Shown here piece after piece: positions 54,131 to 63,955 of a DNA stretch of 64,000 nucleotides (position 1 is the stretch's first letter; the number at the start of each line of letters is the position of its first letter). The stretch covers positions 4,997 through 68,996 of the forward strand of contig DDUU01000011.1 of the NCBI GenBank assembly GCA_002344965.1. The letters run 5' to 3'. The stretch comes from Candidatus Tepidiaquacellales bacterium UBA2330. Its GTDB lineage: Bacteria; Bacteroidota; Ignavibacteria; Tepidaquicellales; Tepidaquicellaceae. Below the pieces are notes generated by a model. That model saw nothing but the letters and a program-made list of their open reading frames with translations. It had not been told where the DNA came from and searched no databases. Position numbers and translations under genes: made by a program.

Positions 54131-56272
54131 TTATTTTACAATTACAAACTTTCCTTTTTTAACTTCACCCGTATTCGTATCTTTAACAGTAAACAGATAT
54201 AATCCGGATGCTATTGCCTGTTCATTAGTAGAAATAAGATCCCATGCATGTTCGCCGCCGGCGAATTTCTGTGTACCGTCAGAGTAAGTCGTAAACCATT
54301 CAATATCACTTCCGTTATAAGTCGCAGCATCGTGCGTAAATTTATCCACTAAATCGCCTGCAATAGTCCAGACGGAGATCTCACAGTTCGAAGGAAGATT
54401 GTAAAAATAAATTTTCCGCAAAAGCTCTTTCCTGTTTCCTGAGCCGTCCCATACAGCGCTACCGTAATACGGATTAGGATAAACGCCGACTTCTGCAGAC
54501 GCATCATTATTTGCCGGTGTACCGACTATTATTCGTTTGGAATTTCCGAGTATGCTGCTTTCAAGTGAACCGAGATTCTGCGTTATATCACCTTTGTCAA
54601 AAGCCGTAACGGAGTAAACATACTGAAACCCGTTCAGCTGATTCGGAAAATCAAATTTATAATAATATGGAGTTGTATCCCCGTCAAAATATTTCGGTGA
54701 AGCAAGTTTTATGAAATTAAATCCCGTGTTATTGCTGACGTTATTGTATGCGCTGTCAAATTCACCGACAAGTTTCAATTGATCTGTAAGGTCGGCAGTC
54801 AGATCTAAATCCGAACCCGGATTGGTTCTGTATATTTTGTAACCTTCAAAGTCCTGAATATTTGAGATCGGATCAATTGATCGTTCAGAGTTAGCCGCCC
54901 AGTAAAGAGTTACTGTTTTATCTTCCAGCACAGTCCTCACAGTCGGTATATCAGGCGGGGAAGGAAGTTTGTATCCGTTATCATAAGCACTCTGAGCCCA
55001 GCCCGCCGAGATGTTTAAATTCTGTCTTTGATAGCTTGAATCCCAGGTAGTAGGATCAGTGCCTGTCTTCTTCGCGCAGACTACTGCAAATACTATATTT
55101 ATAGTGTCCTGTAAATATCTTAAAGAAAGCTTCTGACCGTTGTCCTGGTAAAATGGTCCGTAGGAGATAAGCGTTGATCTGTTATTAGGAGTATGTCTGA
55201 GTTCGTCATTTCTTGAAGGAACGAACGGATTGCTTAATGAGTCAAGCGGGGAAACACTGAGATAACCGTTTAGTTTTTCATACTTTCCGCCGCCGTTTTG
55301 TGAACTCTGATCCAGAGTCGGAGATAAATAAAGGATTCCGGTTGCATTTCTGAATTGCCAGATGGAATATTTTGTCTTGCTGTTAATATTTTCCTGAGCA
55401 GGTTTAGGATCAAGACCGAGAAGTTTGAAGGCGACATAAGAATCAGTAAATCCGGGATCACCGTTGTAATCATATTCATACCACATTCTTAAAGTACTGT
55501 CATATCCGTCAGCGCCTTTGTTATAAAAGGACGTACCACCCGGCGGAGTGATGTTTGTATTTCTTATCACGCCGTCCGCCCACAGACCTATATAAATGCT
55601 GTCGATAGGGGAGGTGTCGCCGTTGTATCCGACGTTTAATATTTTATAATTCAGTATCACCCAGTTGTTTGCAAAGTTAAAATCATAGCAGTAAGATTCC
55701 AGCAGAACTTTAATACCAAGAGGAACGTGATTGACAATCGGCGTTCCGTTTATCACCGTATTTGTATCCAGAAATTCACAAACAAAATCCTGATGAGAGA
55801 TTGCTTCTGGTCTGTAGTTAGGGGAATTTTGCAATGAAGATCTTTCGAGAATTCCCTGTCCGGGAGAATTTGAAAATTCAAATCCTTCCCCCCGGTTTGC
55901 GCTTGACACATCGATCGCTCCGGTCGTTACCCTTATCTGTCCCGCCTTTGATCCGCCGACCCAGATGCCTCCTACAAAAATATTTTCTATTCCGGAATTT
56001 ATCGGAAACTGACAAGACGGCTGATTAGGGAAATTTGCAAAACCGTTTCCGAAAGTACCGTAGTTTGTTACTGTCATAGCGATGTTACCGACGTTTGTAA
56101 ATTTATTATTTACATCATCCTGTATATCTCCCGGATAATAACCTCCGGCGCTCATCGGAATATAATAGGAAGAAAATATAAAGGTTAATACAAACAGAAA
56201 AAGAATTTCAGAGCTGCGGGATCTGATTTTTTTACAGGTAAAAAATACCAAAGCGAGTATTCTTCGGGACAT
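54131..56272 (-). CDS. Large T9SS-type secreted protein
   Basis: 713 residues, a membrane/signal segment at about 24-45 (SEILFLFVLTFIFSSYYIP). The body contains beta-rich repeats (NIAMTVTNYGTFGNGFAN, GIENIFVGGIWVGGSKAGQI) and an Fn3-like part (about 450-560). The last 115 residues are a variant sorting domain (VGVYPNPYYGSAVWDGS ... GKFVIVK). Such proteins are recurrent in Ignavibacteria- and Calditrichaeota-like genomes next to PorV and NHL proteins; their function is not known. 29 bases separate it from the next cargo gene. Confidence 0.7.
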   Translation of the reverse strand: MSRRILALVFFTCKKIRSRSSEILFLFVLTFIFSSYYIPMSAGGYYPGDIQDDVNNKFTNVGNIAMTVTNYGTFGNGFANFPNQPSCQFPINSGIENIFVGGIWVGGSKAGQIRVTTGAIDVSSANRGEGFEFSNSPGQGILERSSLQNSPNYRPEAISHQDFVCEFLDTNTVINGTPIVNHVPLGIKVLLESYCYDFNFANNWVILNYKILNVGYNGDTSPIDSIYIGLWADGVIRNTNITPPGGTSFYNKGADGYDSTLRMWYEYDYNGDPGFTDSYVAFKLLGLDPKPAQENINSKTKYSIWQFRNATGILYLSPTLDQSSQNGGGKYEKLNGYLSVSPLDSLSNPFVPSRNDELRHTPNNRSTLISYGPFYQDNGQKLSLRYLQDTINIVFAVVCAKKTGTDPTTWDSSYQRQNLNISAGWAQSAYDNGYKLPSPPDIPTVRTVLEDKTVTLYWAANSERSIDPISNIQDFEGYKIYRTNPGSDLDLTADLTDQLKLVGEFDSAYNNVSNNTGFNFIKLASPKYFDGDTTPYYYKFDFPNQLNGFQYVYSVTAFDKGDITQNLGSLESSILGNSKRIIVGTPANNDASAEVGVYPNPYYGSAVWDGSGNRKELLRKIYFYNLPSNCEISVWTIAGDLVDKFTHDAATYNGSDIEWFTTYSDGTQKFAGGEHAWDLISTNEQAIASGLYLFTVKDTNTGEVKKGKFVIVK

Positions 56273-56558
56273 GAAATAATTTAATAATTAGTGTAAAAAT
56301 TTGTTTAAATTAAGATAATTATCACTAAAAGTAAAGATAAAGAAATGAGTTTTTAGGTAAACTTTAGAATAACTTTTCGTAACCAATTTAAAATTACTCT
56401 GATACTGCGCCGGTTAAAAACATTACATACTTTACTGTTTTTATCTTAGGGAAATTTTTATAAAATTCTTTTATAAAATATTGTCAACTGAAATGGTTTT
56501 GTAATTTCAAAAATGAAAATAAACATAAAATAAAAAATGAAATTAACAATGATATCGG

Positions 56559-57863
56559 CTATTTCACAAGAGCCATACGCTTTGTCTGAATAAATCCTGC
56601 TGTCTCAAGCCGGTAAAAATAAATTCCCGAAGCAAGTCCGCTGCCGTCAAACTCCGCTTCGTAAGATCCTGCATTCTGCTTTTCATTTACCAGGTCAAAA
56701 ATTTCATTTCCGAGTATATCAAATATTTTAAGTGATACAATTCCGGATTTTGGGATCTGATAGACTATGACAGTCTTCGGATTAAATGGATTCGGATAAT
56801 TCTGAAAAAGACTGTAAGCATCTGGAGCAGCTGTTGAATTACTGTTTACTGTAGTCAGACCGCCCGTAATTGTTTTTAAAATTATCCCGCCGTTTCCGAC
56901 TATCCAACCTGTAAGGTCATTCGCGAAGTTTATGCTGTTAAGTATCACTGTAGTATTTCCGTTCATAGAATACCAGCTTGAAGCGCCGTTATCAGTTCTT
57001 ATTATTTTCCCGCCGCCGCCGACGCACCAGCCTGTGTCTTTATTTAAAAAATAAAGATCGGTTATAGCTTGAGTAGCTGCGCTGTCCGTGTTAATCCAGG
57101 TGAATCCTCCGTCAGTTGTCTTCTTTAAAAATTTGAAATGCATAAAGCCGTTTACATCATCTGTAAAAAAAATATTTCTTCCTATATGAAAAAAATTTAC
57201 AGTGTCCGTATGAATTAACTCCCAGCTGTTTCCGCCGCTTGTAGTCTTATATACATAATTTATAGAAGGAGGTACATCGGAAGTATAATTTGATAATGCC
57301 CAGCCTGTAATTTCATTTATAAAATTAATCGAGTAAGTTGCTATCCCGAGATCTCCGGTCCAGTTTTGACCTGAATTGGAAGTCCTGTAAACTCCTCCGG
57401 AAAAAACAAAGCAAAATGGCGGACAGCATGCAACGGCATTGCATGTATATACTGTTTGATTATTAGTTACAAAAAGATCATTATAAATAGCTCCTGCTCC
57501 TCCGATTAATTGAATCCATGTTTTGCCGCCATTAGAAGTTTTGAGTAAGATCCTTAAATCCTCGCATACCGGATTATTGTCAAAATCCCCGCCTGAAGCC
57601 CAGCCGTAATTTTCATCAGTAAACATAACTGATCTTATAGTTAAGGACGAACCGGAAGTCTGAGCTGTCCAGTTTGCTCCGCCATTACTTGTATGCAGAA
57701 TTACGCCGTTAGCTCCCGCAGCCCAGCCGGTTTCGGAATTTATGAAATATACGCTTAAAAGATTAGAAGATGTACCGCTTGACTGATGCACCCAGCCGCT
57801 TTGTGGAAATGCTGAGCTAAAAAAAGGCATGGAAAATAGAACAATAAAATATATTGATTTCAA
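56559..57863 (-). CDS. YCF48/BNR-repeat secreted protein with T9SS domain
   Basis: 434 residues with a signal peptide (about 1-20). Seven-blade propeller-like repeats of YCF48 type: LLSVYFINSETGWAAGANGV, HTSNGGANWTAQTSG, and later LNSINFANDLTGWIVGNGGI. An unusual cysteine cluster (CNAVACCPPFC) lies in one blade. The type-A sorting domain (FQNYPNPFNPKTVIVYQI ... MALVK) closes it. Likely surface-attached; function unknown. Preceded on the right by the glycosyltransferase gene, 51 bases apart. Confidence 0.8.
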   Translation of the reverse strand: MKSIYFIVLFSMPFFSSAFPQSGWVHQSSGTSSNLLSVYFINSETGWAAGANGVILHTSNGGANWTAQTSGSSLTIRSVMFTDENYGWASGGDFDNNPVCEDLRILLKTSNGGKTWIQLIGGAGAIYNDLFVTNNQTVYTCNAVACCPPFCFVFSGGVYRTSNSGQNWTGDLGIATYSINFINEITGWALSNYTSDVPPSINYVYKTTSGGNSWELIHTDTVNFFHIGRNIFFTDDVNGFMHFKFLKKTTDGGFTWINTDSAATQAITDLYFLNKDTGWCVGGGGKIIRTDNGASSWYSMNGNTTVILNSINFANDLTGWIVGNGGIILKTITGGLTTVNSNSTAAPDAYSLFQNYPNPFNPKTVIVYQIPKSGIVSLKIFDILGNEIFDLVNEKQNAGSYEAEFDGSGLASGIYFYRLETAGFIQTKRMALVK

Positions 57864-57914
57864 AATTTAATTCTCCTTATAAAAAATAACTTATTTTAAA
57901 AAATCAAAATCCTC

Positions 57915-59402
57915 TTAATTTTTGAATTCAGGATCATTCTGTCTGACATAATAACCTGCGCTTACTTTTGCCGGGATCACATAAAATGTTTTCTCAAGTG
58001 ATTTTTTGAAACCCATTTGATTTAAAACTTTCTCAGCCGAGACGTAATCTTCATTTGCAAGCGAACTGTAGTCAAGTATTAACCAGAACTTATCAATATC
58101 TTTTCTGCTCTTTAATGAGTCAAGCTGCATTTTTAAATCCCATCCGAATATTTCCGGAACCGGCAGTTTCGTTTCGGAATGTTTAGAATAATATTCAATG
58201 CTCCAGCCCATGAAATGAGGCTCGGTAATAATTATGCTTTTATTATAATAATTTTCTTCTATAAAAGAAATAACTTTTCTGTAATCATTATTCTTAAAAC
58301 TATTGCTGTAGTTTATATAAACACCAGCGCTGCTTACGCAAAATAAAAAAAGAAATAACAGAGTCTGTATTTTATTTTTAAACAGTGTTGTTGAAAAAAA
58401 TATAACTGTTATAATCAGGTAAGGAATGATTATGCTGAGATACCTCGAGAGTATAATGTAATGCTTAAAGGAAATAATCAGAGAAATCAAAAGAGGCAGA
58501 TAAAAAAACAAAATAATGTAATTGTAATCCGCTGAAATAATGACTTCCGAATTCAGAAATCTGAACATACAGTACAAAAGATACGCCAGTAAAAAAAAGC
58601 TGATAAACAAAGATAAATACTGAATGTGAATGGGCTCAAATCCGTAATAAACGCTTAAGAAATTATCCTTAAAATAGTTTAAAAAGTTATGTCCGGTATC
58701 TTGTAATGAGTTCACTGTCCTCCATGGCTGACCTTTGCTGATCTGTGAAAAAAAAACCGGATACCATGGGATATAAAGAGCGTTAACTATTATAACTGCA
58801 GTGAATTTACCGCGAAGCTCACTGAATGTATTTTGTTTTGAAATAATTTTTAATATCAGAACGACAAATATCGTGAACAAAATCAGAAGTGAAAAGTAAT
58901 GCGTGTAAATCGCAGCAAATAAAAATAATACAAACAGGATTAAATAATTCACGGAATTGTCTTTCATCGAAAAGAGAAAAAAGTAAACAGAACCGAGCGT
59001 CAGAAATAAATTGAGATTCAGCATACGGATCTCCTGAGAATAAAATATATTAACAGGTGAAACGGCATACAGCAGCAAAACAAACATCACCGGTTTGTCA
59101 GCTTTAAAAATCAGCCGGGAAATTTTAAATATAAATATTAGAGAAAGCACTCCGAGCAAAGCGCTGAGAAGCCTCATTGAAAATACGCTGTCTGAAAATA
59201 AAACTATCCAGTATTTCAGAACAATATAAAACAAGGGAGGGTGAATATCGCCTGACGTATCAGCAATAATATCTGTTACAGATTTTTGCGAAAGCTTCCA
59301 GGAATAAACTTCATCAAACCACATGTTCTTTGTCTCAATATCACAGATCCTCAGAACTGCAGTCAGGATTATTATCAGCAAAAAAATAATTTTCGTCTTC
59401 AA
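57915..59402 (-). CDS. GT39-type membrane glycosyltransferase
   Basis: 495 residues, about 12 hydrophobic segments. The first periplasmic loop has KNMWFDEVYSW and DIHPPLFYIVLKYW, the acidic catalytic and lipid-phosphosugar motifs of the ArnT/PMT (GT39, GT-C) superfamily. It would transfer a sugar from a polyprenyl-phosphate donor in the periplasm, to protein, lipid A or glycan. The stretch of cargo genes beside it makes surface-protein glycosylation a possible role, but nothing in the sequence proves it. Confidence 0.82.
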   Translation of the reverse strand: MKTKIIFLLIIILTAVLRICDIETKNMWFDEVYSWKLSQKSVTDIIADTSGDIHPPLFYIVLKYWIVLFSDSVFSMRLLSALLGVLSLIFIFKISRLIFKADKPVMFVLLLYAVSPVNIFYSQEIRMLNLNLFLTLGSVYFFLFSMKDNSVNYLILFVLFLFAAIYTHYFSLLILFTIFVVLILKIISKQNTFSELRGKFTAVIIVNALYIPWYPVFFSQISKGQPWRTVNSLQDTGHNFLNYFKDNFLSVYYGFEPIHIQYLSLFISFFLLAYLLYCMFRFLNSEVIISADYNYIILFFYLPLLISLIISFKHYIILSRYLSIIIPYLIITVIFFSTTLFKNKIQTLLFLFLFCVSSAGVYINYSNSFKNNDYRKVISFIEENYYNKSIIITEPHFMGWSIEYYSKHSETKLPVPEIFGWDLKMQLDSLKSRKDIDKFWLILDYSSLANEDYVSAEKVLNQMGFKKSLEKTFYVIPAKVSAGYYVRQNDPEFKN

Positions 59403-59414
59403 TAATTATCCTGT

Positions 59415-59834
59415 CTAAAAACCTGTTAACTGAATGGCTACTCTGCGTGTTCTCTTTCTGTTGTCAAAATCTATGAGCACAATCTGCTGCCAGGTTCCCA
59501 GCATCAGCATACCGTTTTTAAATGGTACACTTAAAGATGTTCCGATAAGAGCTGATCTGATATGCGCATGCCCGTTACCGTCTCCCCAGGTTTCATTATG
59601 ATGGTATTTTGAAAAAGCAGGAATTAATTTTTCGAGAGCTTTCGGAATATCTTTAAGCAGTCCAGGCTCATATTCAATTGTTGTAACGGATGCAGTCGAA
59701 CCTATTGAGAAAACACAGCAGGTTCCTTCTGTCAGATTCGAATTGTTCAGAATGGACTGCGCTTCGTCCGTAATATCAATAATATCACAGTTTCCGTTGC
59801 TTTCCAGAATGATTTCATTTGTGATTATTTTCAT
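59415..59834 (-). CDS. YjbQ family (UPF0047), secondary thiamine-phosphate synthase
   Basis: 139 residues, complete. Typical strings: TVTTIEYEPGLLKDI-like region, HHNETWGDGNGHAHIRSAL, GTWQQIVLIDFDNRKRTRRV. Family members carry a weak thiamine-phosphate synthase activity in some genomes, though its physiological role is uncertain. Overlaps the coaX end by 20 bases, so the two are translationally coupled. Confidence 0.88.
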   Translation of the reverse strand: MKIITNEIILESNGNCDIIDITDEAQSILNNSNLTEGTCCVFSIGSTASVTTIEYEPGLLKDIPKALEKLIPAFSKYHHNETWGDGNGHAHIRSALIGTSLSVPFKNGMLMLGTWQQIVLIDFDNRKRTRRVAIQLTGF

Positions 59835-60591
59835 TAAGCTGCAAAATTAAGTTTATACCTTTAAAAACTAAATCTCTGTCGGTTAAGTCTATCAATTTTG
59901 TCCTACCGGAAATCAAACCGCTGAAACCGCCTGTTGCAATTACTTTAAGATTGCTCAATTTATTAGAAGTCTCTCTGATAACTCTTTCACAAAAATAAAG
60001 TGTCTGATACAGGACTCCTGCGTTTATATTTTTTTCAGTGGTTTTATTAATCAGAGATTCCGGAAATACCGGTTTCGTTTTGATTAGCGAAGCTTTTTCC
60101 GAAAGCGAATTTATGGCAGTTAAAATACCGGGAGAAATAATACCTCCTTTTAAAATACCGTTTGATACAAATGTATATGTTGAAGCAGTTCCAAAATCTA
60201 TTACAAGAATATTCTTTCCCGGAAAAATATCATTGGCTGCAACAGCGCTGCAAATTCTGTCATTACCAATCGTATGAGCATAATCAATTTTAATCGGGAG
60301 TTTCATTTTTATATTTATAAAAACAGGTTTAATATCAGAATGTGTGCGGATAGTTTTTTTAATAAATGAATTCCGTTTTGTGCTGAGTGAAGAAATTCCT
60401 GTCAATAGAAAGTTGTTTTTCTGATAATCTCTGAATAACTTTTTAATGAATGAACTGAACTGTTTTTCAAATAAATCTTTATCGTATGATACTCCTGCCA
60501 GGAATGAAATTTTATTTCCCTTTAAAGAGCCTGAAGCGGCTTTAACAGCGGTATTACCTATGTCAATTAAAAGTCTTTTCCGGTTTTCCAT
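59815..60591 (-). CDS. coaX: Type III pantothenate kinase
   Basis: 258 residues. First step of coenzyme A synthesis. Motifs: LLIDIGNTAVKAA (phosphate loop), IGNDRICSAVAA, NILVIDFGTASTYTFV and GGIISPGI (catalytic and pantothenate-binding region), and ATGGFSGLI. The type III class uses a monovalent cation and is insensitive to CoA. Overlaps yjbQ by 20 bases. Confidence 0.92.
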   Translation of the reverse strand: MENRKRLLIDIGNTAVKAASGSLKGNKISFLAGVSYDKDLFEKQFSSFIKKLFRDYQKNNFLLTGISSLSTKRNSFIKKTIRTHSDIKPVFINIKMKLPIKIDYAHTIGNDRICSAVAANDIFPGKNILVIDFGTASTYTFVSNGILKGGIISPGILTAINSLSEKASLIKTKPVFPESLINKTTEKNINAGVLYQTLYFCERVIRETSNKLSNLKVIATGGFSGLISGRTKLIDLTDRDLVFKGINLILQLNENNHK

Positions 60592-60601
60592 TCGTTAATG
60601 A

Positions 60602-60637
60602 AAAATGCGTAAAAGAATATTTACTTTTACGCATTTT
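60602..60637 (-). terminator. Perfect 14-bp hairpin terminator
   Basis: AAAATGCGTAAAAG (60602-60615) pairs perfectly with CTTTTACGCATTTT (60624-60637). On the minus strand it ends the barrel-protein gene, with five T bases after the stem. Confidence 0.7.
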
Positions 60638-60655
60638 CTAAAAAAGCTTTAAAAA

Positions 60656-61231
60656 TTATTTGAAAGGAAACTTCATTCCTGCAGTAAATACAAAACATGA
60701 AATATTATTCTGGTCGTTTATAATCAGTTTATATTTACCGTCAAAGATCAGATTAAATGAAGTTCCAAGATTTGTCAGTTCTACTCCTCCGCCGATCAGT
60801 ATGCTCAGCTTTGAAAAATTTTCTTTATCGGAATTATAAAAATTCACTCCCAGACCGCCGTCGAGATAAGGCATTAAAACCTGCGGACTCAGATAAAATC
60901 TCGCAAGACCTGCAAGTTCAAAATTGTTTTGCTTACCTTCGCTCCAGTAATTCGCCTGAGGCACGAAAGAAAAGCCGCCTGTTTTTAATTCAGCGAAAGC
61001 TCCGACTGCAAATCCAACCTTTCCTTCAATTGAAGCCAGTCCCAGATTAAAACCCATTGATGCGCCGGAAGAGGGCAGAGGCGGAAGCTGAATTTCTCTG
61101 GTTTCATCCTTTAGACTGAGGTTATATAGATCCGGCTGTTTGTTATTTAATTTTAATTTTATTTCCTGTGCGGAAGATTGGTCAGATAATAAAACAATAA
61201 GAAGTACAATTACAGTTATGTAAATTTTCAC
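60656..61231 (-). CDS. Small outer-membrane beta-barrel protein
   Basis: 191 residues, signal peptide (about 1-21), then alternating beta strands with aromatic residues (VGFAVGAFAELKTGGFSFVPQANYW, AGLARFYLSPQVLMPYLDGGLGVNFY) ending CFVFTAGMKFPFK. Size and pattern fit an OmpA/OmpW-like eight-stranded barrel. No family assigned. Single gene, terminated by the hairpin at 60602. Confidence 0.65.
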   Translation of the reverse strand: MKIYITVIVLLIVLLSDQSSAQEIKLKLNNKQPDLYNLSLKDETREIQLPPLPSSGASMGFNLGLASIEGKVGFAVGAFAELKTGGFSFVPQANYWSEGKQNNFELAGLARFYLSPQVLMPYLDGGLGVNFYNSDKENFSKLSILIGGGVELTNLGTSFNLIFDGKYKLIINDQNNISCFVFTAGMKFPFK

Positions 61232-61286
61232 AATGTCTGTTTGATTAATAAAAAATTAAAAAACTAATTCTGATTGTGAATCTTTT

Positions 61287-61940
61287 CTAATTCAGATTTG
61301 AAATTTCCATTTTCTTTATTTCATCTCGAAGTTCGGCTGCCAGTTCATAATCCTCTTTCGTTATTGCATCTTCAAGATCAGCTTTCAGCTGTAATAGTTT
61401 TTTCTCTTTTTGAGAGAGATTCTTTTTCTCCGCAGTCAAAGCGTCCGGCGGAATCCCGGCGTCAGCTTCTCTTTCAAGATCTTCTGCATCTTCAGATTTG
61501 GGAAGAGTCTGCTCATCGAATTCCGGTATAAATCCTACTTCATCTATAATGTCATTGTTGACATATATTGGAGCTGAAAATTTTAAAGCAATTGCTATTG
61601 CGTCAGAAGGTCTGGCATCTATATCATCAATGTCAGAAGAAGTGAATATTATTTTTGCATAAAAAGTAGAGTCTTTAAGTTCGCTGATAACTATGTATTC
61701 AATTGAAGTCCCGAGTGATTCTATTACTTCTTTTAAGAGATCATGTGTCAGCGGTCTTGGCGGTTTTATACCTTCAAGTTCGAGCGCTATAGACTGCGCT
61801 TCATATTGTCCAATTATAATCGGAAGTCTTTTGCTTCCGGATACTTCCTTAAGTATTATTGCATAACCTCCTCCGCTGATTGAAGGAGTTAATGACAAAC
61901 CGAAAATATCAACCTGTGTATATTCTTCTGGGTAATCCAT
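61287..61940 (-). CDS. DUF151 bifunctional-nuclease-like protein with UVR domain
   Basis: 217 residues. The DUF151 (BFN) domain (about 5-140) shows LPIIIGQYEAQSIALELEGIKPPRPLTHDLL and IDARPSDAIAIALKFSAPIYV, the signature strings; the C-terminal 50 residues (LEDAITKEDYELAAELRDEIKKME) form a UVR-type helical hairpin, as in UvrB/UvrC. Members have been reported as nucleases, mostly from plants; the bacterial role is not established. Single gene. Confidence 0.88.
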   Translation of the reverse strand: MDYPEEYTQVDIFGLSLTPSISGGGYAIILKEVSGSKRLPIIIGQYEAQSIALELEGIKPPRPLTHDLLKEVIESLGTSIEYIVISELKDSTFYAKIIFTSSDIDDIDARPSDAIAIALKFSAPIYVNNDIIDEVGFIPEFDEQTLPKSEDAEDLEREADAGIPPDALTAEKKNLSQKEKKLLQLKADLEDAITKEDYELAAELRDEIKKMEISNLN

Positions 61941-62035
61941 TTAATAATTAATTTTCAATAGTTACAATCAAGCTAAAGTAAAAGTTTCAAATTTACAATA
62001 TAAAACTATTTGTAAATTTTAAAAAAAAATTGTGC

Positions 62036-63049
62036 TTAATTGGAAACAACTTTTTTAAATTCTTCTGTTAGTTCAGGAATGATTTCAAAAACATCTCCTA
62101 CAATACCGTAATCAGCTATCTGAAAAATCGGTGCGTCTTTATCTTTATTTATTGCTACAATGCATTTTGATGAAGACATTCCGGCAAGATGCTGAATGGC
62201 TCCGCTTATGCCGCATGCAATGTAAAGACTGGGAGATACAGTCTTTCCGGTCTGTCCTACCTGTTCCGAATGCGGTCTCCAGCCAGCGTCAACAACAGCT
62301 CTTGATGCTCCGGTCGCAGCACCGATTGATGCAGCGAGATTTTCAATGAGATTAAAATTTTCAGGACCTCTGAGTCCTCTTCCGCCTGATACAATTCTGT
62401 CAGCTTCAGATACGTCAAGTTTCATATCGCTGATTATAATATCCTTAACTACAGATGTAAAATCCCCGGCGCATATACTAAGCGATTCAAGGTCTATCCT
62501 GACAATTTCTGTTTCAGAATTATCTGTTTCTACCGGTTTAAAAACATTTGGTCTTAATGAAATAATTATTCTCTCACAGTCTGTTGACATTACTGTCAGG
62601 CTTTTTCCTGCGTAGACAGGTCTGGTTGCAGAAATCTTTCCGTCTTCGGTATTGATATCAACACAATCACTGAATACTGCAGAGTCAGTTTTTATACTGA
62701 TTCTTCCTGTCAGATCTTTTCCTAATGCAGTAGCTGAAAGTAAAATGATCTGAGCTGATTCCGACTTTGAAACTTCGCTTATTACTTTTGAAAATACAGC
62801 AGGGGAGTATTTAATATTCCCTGCTCCGGATTTTGAATTAAGTCTGTCAAGTTCTGCTATGATAATTTTTTTTGCTCCGTATTTTGAAAGTTCTTTTGCA
62901 GCGCTGTCCTCAATATTACCGATCGTTAAAACAGTAAAACCAGAACCTAATTTTTCTGAAATTCTCCTTGATTCTGAAACCACTTCGTATGCGGAATTCT
63001 TAAATTTCCCGTCTTTTGATTCTACAAATGCTAATATATTTTTCGACAT
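62036..63049 (-). CDS. etfA: Electron transfer flavoprotein, alpha subunit
   Basis: 337 residues, FAD-binding partner of EtfB. The C-terminal domain has the ETF-alpha signature: GGRGLRGPENFNLIENLAA, GATGASRAVVDAGWRP, QVGQTGKTVSPSLYIACGISGAIQHL, IFQIADYGIVGD. Passes electrons from acyl-CoA dehydrogenases to the quinone pool. It follows etfB by 26 bases. Confidence 0.95.
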   Translation of the reverse strand: MSKNILAFVESKDGKFKNSAYEVVSESRRISEKLGSGFTVLTIGNIEDSAAKELSKYGAKKIIIAELDRLNSKSGAGNIKYSPAVFSKVISEVSKSESAQIILLSATALGKDLTGRISIKTDSAVFSDCVDINTEDGKISATRPVYAGKSLTVMSTDCERIIISLRPNVFKPVETDNSETEIVRIDLESLSICAGDFTSVVKDIIISDMKLDVSEADRIVSGGRGLRGPENFNLIENLAASIGAATGASRAVVDAGWRPHSEQVGQTGKTVSPSLYIACGISGAIQHLAGMSSSKCIVAINKDKDAPIFQIADYGIVGDVFEIIPELTEEFKKVVSN

Positions 63050-63075
63050 TTTAATAATTATAAATTTTTTAAGAA

Positions 63076-63825
63076 TTAAATTACTTTTGCTTCTTCTCTG
63101 AGAAGTCTTACAAGTTCTGACACATCATCTTTTCCGTTCTGGAAAATTTTTCCGGTTGTCTTTGCAGGGGGTAATTTCATTTCGCTAATGACAGTTCTCG
63201 ATTCAGAGTTTGAGACCTGAACTTCTTCTATAGGTTTTGACTTAGCAGCCATAATGCTTTTCAGATTAGGATATCTTGGCTCATTAAGTCCTTTCTGCGC
63301 TCCGATAATTACCGGTAAAGTTGCTTCCACTACTTCCTTACCGCCTTCGATCTCACGTTCTGCTGAGACGGTATTTTCATTAATATCGAGCTTTACAACT
63401 ACGCTGATACATGGAATATTCATTAATTCTGAAACCATGGATGGGATCAAAAGACCGTCAAAATCAATTGACTGTTTTCCGAAGAAAATTATATCAGCTT
63501 TCTTATCTTTTAAATATTCTGAAAGATTTTTGGCAACGAAAAATGAATCAAAGTTCACAATATCTGTTTTTATTAAAACCCCTTTATCAGCCCCCATTTG
63601 AAATGCTTTTTTAATTGCTTCTTTTGCTTTTTCAGTACCTACGGAAATGACTGTGACTTCACCGCCTTTACTTTCCTTTAATCTTATAGCTTCCTCGACT
63701 GCAAATTCGTCATAAGGATTAATGATAAAGCTGACTCCGTTTTCATCAATTGATTTGCCGTCGGAAGCAATTTTTACCTTAGTTGTACTGTCAGGAACTA
63801 AAGATACGCATACATAAATATTCAT
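63076..63825 (-). CDS. etfB: Electron transfer flavoprotein, beta subunit
   Basis: 249 residues from ATG 63825, chosen because MNIYVCVSLVPD begins the fold; the longer reading to 63864 adds 13 unrelated residues. AMP-binding ETF-beta features: NPYDEFAVEEAIRLKE, FFGKQSIDFDGLLIPSMVSEL and LPVIIGAQKGLNEPRYPNLK. First gene of the etfB-etfA operon. Confidence 0.95.
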   Translation of the reverse strand: MNIYVCVSLVPDSTTKVKIASDGKSIDENGVSFIINPYDEFAVEEAIRLKESKGGEVTVISVGTEKAKEAIKKAFQMGADKGVLIKTDIVNFDSFFVAKNLSEYLKDKKADIIFFGKQSIDFDGLLIPSMVSELMNIPCISVVVKLDINENTVSAEREIEGGKEVVEATLPVIIGAQKGLNEPRYPNLKSIMAAKSKPIEEVQVSNSESRTVISEMKLPPAKTTGKIFQNGKDDVSELVRLLREEAKVI

Positions 63826-63955
63826 AAAAATTTTTAATGGTTTGAATTTGGATTGAAAAGGCAAAATTAATCCTCACAATTTGCAAAATCAATTTATAAA
63901 TTGCTCCAAAAATTCAATTGTAACATGAATTTATTTTATATATATTGCAATATAT

